Of a stretch of DNA of 64,000 bases, positions 58,795-64,000 are shown in pieces. Origin of the DNA: Herbaspirillum sp. Sphag64. Its GTDB lineage: Bacteria > Pseudomonadota > Gammaproteobacteria > Burkholderiales > Burkholderiaceae_D. The DNA is taken from contig NZ_JACHYE010000001.1 of NCBI RefSeq assembly GCF_014192645.1, positions 1,009,170 through 1,073,169 on the forward strand. The letters run 5' to 3'. Numbering within the stretch: position 1 is the first letter of the stretch; every line of letters begins with the position of its first letter. The notes beneath the pieces are model-generated. The model saw only the letters and a program-made list of their open reading frames with translations, did not search any database and had not been told where the DNA came from. A program made the position numbers and the translations under genes.

Positions 58795-60150
58795 TTAGGC
58801 CACTGGCGTGCGCATCGTGACAAACTCTTCTGCCAGCGTCGGGTGAATGCCGATAGTGGCATCGAACTGTGCCTTGGTGGCGCCACAATTGAGCGCTACC
58901 GCAAACCCCTGAACAATCTCGCCAGCATCCGGCCCCACCATATGTACGCCGAGTACACGATCACTGTTGGCATCCACCACCAGTTTCATGAAGCTGCGTT
59001 CGCCATTACCGCTGAGCGTATGCTTGAGAGCCCTGAATTCTGACTTGAAGATGCGCAGCGTTTTGCCCTGTGCTCTTGCTGACTCTTCGCTCAAACCAAC
59101 CGTGGCGACATTGGGATGACTAAATACGGCCGTAGGAATATTGTCATAAGAAATGGTGCGTTCACCCTGCCCGAACAGACGTGACGCTACAACCATCCCC
59201 TCTGCCAGCGCTACCGGTGTCAACGCCACACGATCAATGACATCGCCGATGGCGTGGATCGAAGGCACACTGGTCGTAAAATGTTCATTCACCCAGACTG
59301 CACCACTTTCTTGTAAGCGGACACCGGCCGATGCCAGCCCCAGACCTTCGGTATTGGCGTGACGCCCGGTGGCAAACAGCACACAATCAGCCATAAGCTG
59401 GTTGCCATCGGTGAATTGAATATCGCGTGCACCGGAGACATGCACGGTGATAGCGGCAATATTGTTTTCAAGCAGTACCGTGATGCCTTTCTTGCGCATC
59501 TCTGCCGTCAGAAAATCACCCAACGCACGGTCCATCCCTCGCAACAGATGTTGGCCGCGATAAACAAGTGTTACTTCGCTGCCGAGACCATTGAGAATCG
59601 ATGCCAGCTCAACGGCAATATAGCCGCCACCGAGCACAACCGTGCGCTGCGGCAACGCCGGCAAATGAAAGAAATCATCTGAGGTAATCCCCAGCTCCTG
59701 TCCGGTAATCCCGGGCAAGCTGGGTCTGCCGCCAGTCGCCAGCAAAACGTGCGCTGCGCTGTATTGCTTGCCATTGATGCTAACAGTATGCGCATCCTCA
59801 AGGCAGGCATATCCCTCCAGTCGATGCACCTTGGCGCCGTCGAGCAAGTTGCGGTAGATGTCGTTGAGACGCAAGATTTCCCGGTCCTTGGCAGCAATCA
59901 GTGCAGACCAGTCAAGTGTTGGCGACACTTCGCTCCAGCCAAAACCACGCGCATCAGCAAAGTCTTCATGGAAGTGTGCGCCGTAGGACATCAGCTTCTT
60001 GGGAATGCAGCCCAGATTGACGCAGGTACCACCCCAGTCGCGTCCCTCGGCGATGGCAACGCGCGCACCATATTGCGCCGCAAATCGTCCGGCCCGGACA
60101 CCGCCGGAACCACCGCCAATGATGAATAAATCGAAATCGTATTGCTGCAT
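58795..60150 (-). CDS. gor: Glutathione-disulfide reductase
   Basis: Gor reduces oxidised glutathione with NADPH. The 451-residue protein has the FAD motif IIGGGSGGVRAGR, the redox disulfide GGTCVNLGCIPKK (C43, C48), an NADPH-binding GGGYIAVELASILNGLG, and the C-terminal GIHPTLAEEF with the active-site histidine. Length matches plant-type and bacterial GR. The start at 60150 has a poor ribosome-binding site. It is 186 nt downstream of the small SOS-box-linked gene on the same strand; no obvious terminator lies between. Confidence 0.95.
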   Translation of the reverse strand: MQQYDFDLFIIGGGSGGVRAGRFAAQYGARVAIAEGRDWGGTCVNLGCIPKKLMSYGAHFHEDFADARGFGWSEVSPTLDWSALIAAKDREILRLNDIYRNLLDGAKVHRLEGYACLEDAHTVSINGKQYSAAHVLLATGGRPSLPGITGQELGITSDDFFHLPALPQRTVVLGGGYIAVELASILNGLGSEVTLVYRGQHLLRGMDRALGDFLTAEMRKKGITVLLENNIAAITVHVSGARDIQFTDGNQLMADCVLFATGRHANTEGLGLASAGVRLQESGAVWVNEHFTTSVPSIHAIGDVIDRVALTPVALAEGMVVASRLFGQGERTISYDNIPTAVFSHPNVATVGLSEESARAQGKTLRIFKSEFRALKHTLSGNGERSFMKLVVDANSDRVLGVHMVGPDAGEIVQGFAVALNCGATKAQFDATIGIHPTLAEEFVTMRTPVA

Positions 60151-60335
60151 GGAGGAACCCTGTCACCGATGAAAAACGAAGGATGTGTCGATACACAGCA
60201 CACCAAGGCAGGCAGAACAAACCTGCCGCCGCACGTTTCAAGCCTAAAACCTCAAGGCTACCAGATCCCTCTGCCCGACGTCTGTTGCACCACAAGGGTA
60301 GACCGAACGCACAGACGCAAGCATAAGCCAGTTAC

Positions 60336-60566
60336 TCAGCGACGTGCCTTGGACAACACCAGCAACCAGCGCCGGAACAGGAGTACCTCCAGATGGCCCG
60401 GCTCAATGCCTGCACTGCATTCAATGACCGGATTGACACGATAACGGCGTACATAGGTGTCTCGGCAAACAAAAATTTCGCGACGGCCGAAGCGCAGACT
60501 GAATGATGAAGGGGTAGAAGATTCCAGACCAAAGCGTGCGCCTGAAGTGAGATCCAAGTGTGTCAT
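60336..60566 (-). CDS. Small cationic protein of unknown function, downstream of an SOS box
   Basis: This 76-residue protein starts at an ATG preceded by AGGA (10 nt before). It has 12 arginines, one lysine and seven acidic residues, giving a net charge of about +6, and two cysteines (C34, C50). A mixed hydrophobic/basic C-terminus (LEVLLFRRWLLVLSKARR) could form an amphipathic helix. I recognise no family. The frame remains open to a TTG at 60659, but that would cover the promoter and SOS box. A near-consensus LexA site 47 nt upstream of the ATG suggests induction by DNA damage. Coding status rests on ribosome-binding site, codon character and promoter context only. Confidence 0.6.
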   Translation of the reverse strand: MTHLDLTSGARFGLESSTPSSFSLRFGRREIFVCRDTYVRRYRVNPVIECSAGIEPGHLEVLLFRRWLLVLSKARR

Positions 60567-60606
60567 GGCAGTGGTTCCTATCTCGAATGATGAGTCACCA
60601 CTGTAG

Positions 60607-60673
60607 CACGAGTACTGTACAAATAAACAGTAGTTTCGCGAAGCGTTGTTTTTGTACAATCCACACGAGTACT
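60607..60673. repeat. CACGAGTACT direct repeats flanking the SOS promoter
   Basis: CACGAGTACT occurs at 60607-60616 and again at 60664-60673, 57 bp apart, bracketing the LexA box and the -35 region. Significance unknown. Confidence 0.5.
60613..60632. promoter_or_regulatory. LexA (SOS) box
   Basis: TACTGT-N8-ACAGTA matches the E. coli consensus TACTGTATATATATACAGTA at all twelve conserved outer positions. On the minus strand it overlaps TACAGT, a candidate -10 with TTCGCG as weak -35 at 17 nt. Confidence 0.7.
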
Positions 60674-60731
60674 TGAGTTTTTTCTATTCTACGACACCGC
60701 GCCGGACAATAACAACTCTCGCAATCCTCTG

Positions 60732-60758
60732 CTGGCGGGAGGATCCCCTTCCCACCAG
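60732..60758 (-). terminator. Candidate terminator of cynS
   Basis: CTGG-c-GGGA pairs with TTCCC-a-CCAG across a short loop just downstream of the cynS stop. It has one mismatch and no T run. Confidence 0.35.
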
Positions 60759-60770
60759 AAGGCTTCAGTA

Positions 60771-61214
60771 TCAGTATGTTTTGTAAGGCAGGAACTTGCC
60801 ACTGAGGACAACATTGACGCGGTCTCCATTGGGATCGGGCTGCCGTTGGATATCCATCTTGAAGTCAATCGCACTCATGATGCCATCACCAAACTCTTCA
60901 TGAATGAGCTCCTTGATGGTACTGCCATAGACACTGACGATTTCGTACCAGCGATAAATCAGTGGATCGGTTGGCACTACAGTGGGCAGAGAGCCTTTAT
61001 AGGGAACGATCTGCAACCACAGCGTTTCTTCATCGCTGAGGTCAAACAATTCCTGCGTCACGGCCGCCTGTTTGGCGGTCAGGGTCATCTGCCCCAGCAT
61101 CGCAGCGGTCGTCCATTCCTTGCTTTGGCCAATGTGCTTGGCAACCTGTGCCCAACTGAGTTGCTTTCTGACCTTCGCACTGATGATTTTCTGTGTAACC
61201 TGATGACGATCCAT
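60771..61214 (-). CDS. cynS: Cyanate hydratase (cyanase)
   Basis: CynS decomposes cyanate and bicarbonate to ammonia and CO2. The 147-residue protein aligns with E. coli CynS (offset of 8) and keeps all three catalytic residues: R88, E91 and S114. The N-terminal helical domain and the C-terminal FGDGIMSAIDFKMDI are intact. An AGGAG lies before the ATG. The gene is 25 nt downstream of a GntR regulator gene; neither the CynR LysR regulator nor the cynT carbonic anhydrase of the E. coli operon is nearby. Confidence 0.96.
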   Translation of the reverse strand: MDRHQVTQKIISAKVRKQLSWAQVAKHIGQSKEWTTAAMLGQMTLTAKQAAVTQELFDLSDEETLWLQIVPYKGSLPTVVPTDPLIYRWYEIVSVYGSTIKELIHEEFGDGIMSAIDFKMDIQRQPDPNGDRVNVVLSGKFLPYKTY

Positions 61215-61239
61215 GCTGTTCTCCTGTGGTGGACGAAGA

Positions 61240-62016
61240 CTACGGGTTGATCAAGCTCTCCCTGCTGCTATCGCTGTCAGACTCGGTTTTGGCAACATCT
61301 CGATAGGTGGCACGGACGCCGCTCAGATGGGTTCGCATGGCGCGTGCTGCCGCTTGCGGATCGCGCGCATTGAGTGCAGCGAGAATCGTACGATGATCCT
61401 GCAGACTGCGCTCGAGCACGGCAGGAATGCGGGAAGTGATGCTACGACTTTTCTTGCCAAGGAAGTACAGACTGCCAGCGATACTTTGCAGAAAGGGATT
61501 ATCGCAAGCATCGATGATGGCTTCATGGAATGCCATATCAGCAGCGGCAAAGGCCACCGGATCGTTGAGCAGTTCGGCTTCGGCTTGAACGCTGTGATTC
61601 AGACTCTGCAGCTCGGCCTCACTGATATTGGTCGCAGCCAGCGCAGCGACACCACTCTCGATGATCAGACGGGCATCAAACAAAGCGTCCAGCGTGCCGG
61701 CGTTGAGATCAATGATCATCTCCAGCGGCTCTAGCAGCTCCCGCGTTTGCAGTGAGCCTACAAACGTCCCTTCGCCCTGCCGGATACGCAGCAAGCCGAG
61801 CAAGGACAAGCCACGAATCGCCTCACGCACTGCAGGACGGCCAACGCCTAGCATGGTCGCCAGCTCACGTTCGGGAGGCAATTGCTGATCCGGCTTGAGC
61901 AGACCGCTGCGGATCATACTCAACAGGCGCTGCGCAACCTGCTCGGCAATGGATTTCTGGACGATAGGATCAAAAGACATGTCAGTCTGGATAGTAGGCT
62001 GCGCAGAAGGAGGCAT
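61240..62016 (-). CDS. GntR-family (FadR-type) transcriptional regulator
   Basis: This 258-residue regulator has a winged helix-turn-helix (about 20-80; LPPERELATMLGVGRPAVREAIRGL in two parts) and a C-terminal FCD effector-binding domain rich in helices, with conserved acidic and histidine residues that usually bind a metal and a carboxylate ligand. FCD regulators often sense organic acids. It precedes cynS by 25 nt and presumably controls it and itself. Starts at 62016 (ATG) or 61980 (ATG, MSFDPIV) are both possible; a GTG at 62025 is less likely. Ligand unknown. Confidence 0.9.
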   Translation of the reverse strand: MPPSAQPTIQTDMSFDPIVQKSIAEQVAQRLLSMIRSGLLKPDQQLPPERELATMLGVGRPAVREAIRGLSLLGLLRIRQGEGTFVGSLQTRELLEPLEMIIDLNAGTLDALFDARLIIESGVAALAATNISEAELQSLNHSVQAEAELLNDPVAFAAADMAFHEAIIDACDNPFLQSIAGSLYFLGKKSRSITSRIPAVLERSLQDHRTILAALNARDPQAAARAMRTHLSGVRATYRDVAKTESDSDSSRESLINP

Positions 62017-62190
62017 TGTCGTCACGAGTCACGATAATGCAGCGAAGGACCGCGAACAAGCCGGTCGCAATGGAGGGTGAGCATAGGCACGCGATGAAGG
62101 CATGTCAAGAACGACATCTGACGGATAGAGGCGCTCAGCTTCAGGCATGCACTTTCACACGCAGACGGGAAAGACGCTTCCAGCACCTGC

Positions 62191-62421
62191 TCAGGCTGTG
62201 GTACTGATGGTGGTACCGATGACTTCGCCGTTGGAGTTACGCGAATATTGACGGGACTGCGCCAGTCGCGCCTGTTCAATACGTTCCTGCTGGATTCTGT
62301 CTTGTGCAGCCTGCTCATCCTGACGTGCCTGTGCACGTCGCGCCGCATCGAGATCGCTGACCTGCTGTGGTCCCGGGCCAGGCACTGCCGCCGGAGAACT
62401 GGGAGTAATTGCGACATCCAT
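62191..62421 (-). CDS. Small helical protein of unknown function
   Basis: This 76-residue protein has a Pro/Ala-rich N-terminus, a highly charged helical middle (Gln/Arg/Glu-rich, about 25-60) and a conserved-looking tail NGEVIGTTISTTA. GAAAGG lies before the ATG at 62421; the frame continues to a GTG three codons earlier. I know of similar short Gln/Arg-rich proteins with an IGTTI-like tail in Burkholderiales, without function. It stands between the GntR gene and the epimerase gene. Confidence 0.6.
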   Translation of the reverse strand: MDVAITPSSPAAVPGPGPQQVSDLDAARRAQARQDEQAAQDRIQQERIEQARLAQSRQYSRNSNGEVIGTTISTTA

Positions 62422-62590
62422 GATGGTCACCTTTCAATACTGCTCATACCGCGCTACGCCTCGACCCAGTCACAACGGGCCAGAAAATATCTTACACCTT
62501 TGACGCAGCCTGCACAGCGGCATCACTGCCTGACGATGAATCTGGATTGGCAGACTGACAAGATTCCGTTGCGCGGCCACAAAAACACTG

Positions 62591-63487
62591 TCAATCGGTT
62601 AACACATTGGTCATTTCTGCCAGCAAACTCTGCACATCAGGATAACGCAACCGAATCCCGAGTTCGTGATACAGGCGCTCATTACGCAAGCGCCTGGACT
62701 CCGACATGAACGACAACATCATCGGCGACACCTCTCGCTCCAGCTCAATACGGGGCAGTCTTGGCGGTACCGGCAACTGCAGCGCCTGCGCCACGGCATC
62801 AAAATAATCCCCCATTTTTAGGTCGGTATCATCGACCGCATGGTAGACACGTAACGGTGATGCACGATAAATCGCCGCACAGGCAATGCGCGCCAGATCG
62901 TCTGCATGCACATGATTGGTATAGACGTCCTCGCTAGCGATCAGCGCCGGTGTACCTTTTTGCAGGCGCTCCAGTGGCAGGCGATCACGCGCATAAATCC
63001 CCGGTACCCGCAGAATCGCCAGCCGACTGCCCGAGCGACGTGCCCAATCGCGCAGCACGCGCTCTGCATCTACCCGCCGACGCGCACGCAGATTGGTCGG
63101 GCTAACCACACGGGTTTCATCAAAGCAGGCGCCACCGCAATCTCCGTAGACACCGGTCGTACTGATATAAACCAAGTTAGCGCGGTCGGGTAAAATGGCG
63201 GCCAAATGTCGCGTACGGCGGTCGGTTTCGCCCATCGATTGCGGTGGAGCAAGATGAACAATCAGTTTCGCCAGACCTGCCAGACGGGCTAGCGAAGCAG
63301 GTTCATCCAGGTTAGCCACGATGGGAGTCGCACCGGCAACACGTAGCTCGGCACAACGCGCCGGGTTGCTGGTGACGGCAAAGACCCGGAATTGACTACG
63401 CAACAAGGGCAGCATACGCATGCCAACATCGCCGCAACCCAGCATCAAGAGACGTGTTTTTCCAATTTTGTTTAATTTTTTGATCAT
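62591..63487 (-). CDS. NAD-dependent epimerase/dehydratase-family (SDR) protein
   Basis: This 298-residue Rossmann protein has the nucleotide motif LLMLGCGDVGMRML near the start, a LVYISTTGVYGDCGG active-site-like segment with Tyr and downstream Arg-rich stretch, and a VYHAVDD region. It resembles YeeZ-type atypical SDR proteins rather than classical epimerases. The substrate is unknown. It is divergent from the ferredoxin-reductase gene beginning at 63499, with only 11 nt between start codons. Confidence 0.85.
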   Translation of the reverse strand: MIKKLNKIGKTRLLMLGCGDVGMRMLPLLRSQFRVFAVTSNPARCAELRVAGATPIVANLDEPASLARLAGLAKLIVHLAPPQSMGETDRRTRHLAAILPDRANLVYISTTGVYGDCGGACFDETRVVSPTNLRARRRVDAERVLRDWARRSGSRLAILRVPGIYARDRLPLERLQKGTPALIASEDVYTNHVHADDLARIACAAIYRASPLRVYHAVDDTDLKMGDYFDAVAQALQLPVPPRLPRIELEREVSPMMLSFMSESRRLRNERLYHELGIRLRYPDVQSLLAEMTNVLTD

Positions 63488-63498
63488 TACAGGATTCT

Positions 63499-64000
63499 AT
63501 GAGTTTTCAGGTTACCGTTCAGCCCAGTGGCCGTCAGTTTAGCTGCGATGAAGGCGAAGCAATTCTTACTGCCGCCATTCGTGCCGGTGTCGGCTTGCCT
63601 TATGGCTGCAAGAATGGGGCTTGCGGCTCGTGCAAAGGGAAACTGCTCAACGGCAGCATCACCCATGGTGCGCATCAGGAACGTGCCTTGTCGGCGGCCG
63701 ATGAAGAACTGGGATTTTCGCTGTTCTGCTGTGCCAAGCCCAATTCGGATGTCACCATCGAGGCCCGCGAAGTCGCGGGTATTGGTGACTTCCCGGTCAA
63801 GAAAATGCCGGTGCGCGTCGCAAAGCTGGACAAAGTCGCCGACGACGTCATCGTGCTCTCGCTGCAACTGCCTGCCAATGACCGCCTGCAATACAAGGCT
63901 GGTCAATACGTGGAATTTCTGTTGCGTGATGGCAAGCGCCGTAGCTACAGCATGGCTAACGCACCGCACAAGGATGAACATCTGACGCTGCATATTCGCC
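63499..64000 (+). CDS. 2Fe-2S ferredoxin-domain NAD(P)H oxidoreductase (cut by window edge)
   Basis: The first 167 residues are present. An N-terminal plant-type ferredoxin domain has cysteines C37, C42, C45 and C77 (CKNGACGSC pattern), followed by an FAD-binding reductase domain with the RRSYSMANAP motif at the window end. This matches CDP-6-deoxy-delta-3,4-glucoseen reductase (AscD)-like and phenol hydroxylase P5-like flavoproteins, which move electrons from NAD(P)H to an acceptor. The gene has no ribosome-binding site of note and begins 11 nt from the divergent SDR start. Its partner cannot be seen. Confidence 0.88.
   Translation, partial: MSFQVTVQPSGRQFSCDEGEAILTAAIRAGVGLPYGCKNGACGSCKGKLLNGSITHGAHQERALSAADEELGFSLFCCAKPNSDVTIEAREVAGIGDFPVKKMPVRVAKLDKVADDVIVLSLQLPANDRLQYKAGQYVEFLLRDGKRRSYSMANAPHKDEHLTLHIR

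Noticed and set aside
60653-60663. Second LexA site around GTACAATCCAC
   Set aside because: It shares GTACAA with the real box but lacks the CTGT-N8-ACAG framework.

Overview
The window is an ordinary chromosomal stretch of a betaproteobacterium, most likely of the family Oxalobacteraceae (Herminiimonas/Herbaspirillum/Collimonas relatives). The gene orders leuC-leuD-leuB-asd-fimV-truA-trpF-trpB-trpA-accD and folC-dedD-cvpA-purF, and the dapA-bamC-yycJ block, are typical of Burkholderiales and relatives. I base the family call on gene order and protein character only. I see no phage, insertion sequence, CRISPR array, rRNA or tRNA.

Layout. Positions 1-8700 (+) hold the 3' end of a LysR regulator and a purine-salvage/catabolism group: an AzgA-type purine permease, the two-subunit xanthine dehydrogenase xdhA-xdhB with its maturation factor xdhC, and guanine deaminase guaD. 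Positions 8758-13784 (-) hold an oxalate-degradation group: formyl-CoA transferase frc, oxalyl-CoA decarboxylase oxc, a second class III CoA-transferase and a DUF1275 membrane protein. Positions 14218-20930 hold a periplasmic histidine phosphatase, mutS with an overlapping secreted-protein gene, an FKBP/SlyD-type isomerase (-) and the ribosomal oxygenase roxA. A small Ala/Pro-rich lipoprotein gene follows at 21214.

Positions 21536-31392 (-) are housekeeping: yycJ, bamC, dapA, trpS, an M50 protease, yciO, htpX, a PHP phosphatase, an alpha/beta hydrolase and a patatin. A LOG-family gene (+) and a PLP sulfhydrylase (-) converge at 32.2 kb. Positions 33652-50651 (-) are the purF/folC, accD/trp, truA, fimV, asd and leu blocks. 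After aroC come an LplT-PlsC fusion, a CBS-domain protein and a BrkB-type membrane protein (all -), then wrbA, a DUF2069 protein and a glcD-like oxidase (+). The end holds glutathione reductase, a small cationic protein, cyanase with a GntR regulator, a small helical protein, an epimerase-like protein (all -), and the start of a ferredoxin-reductase gene (+).

The most interesting signals are regulatory. A near-consensus LexA (SOS) box lies just upstream of the unrecognised 76-residue protein near 60.5 kb. An FNR-type box sits at almost exactly -41.5 from a predicted frc start site. A perfect 14-bp inverted repeat lies upstream of fimV. roxA and wrbA share a layout in which TATAAT is 6 nt before the ATG, suggesting leaderless mRNAs. 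The lipoprotein gene is bracketed by three perfect palindromes. fimV carries an 11-copy hexanucleotide repeat that could vary in length without shifting the frame. No wholly new multigene system is evident. The SOS-linked small protein is the best candidate for something undescribed.
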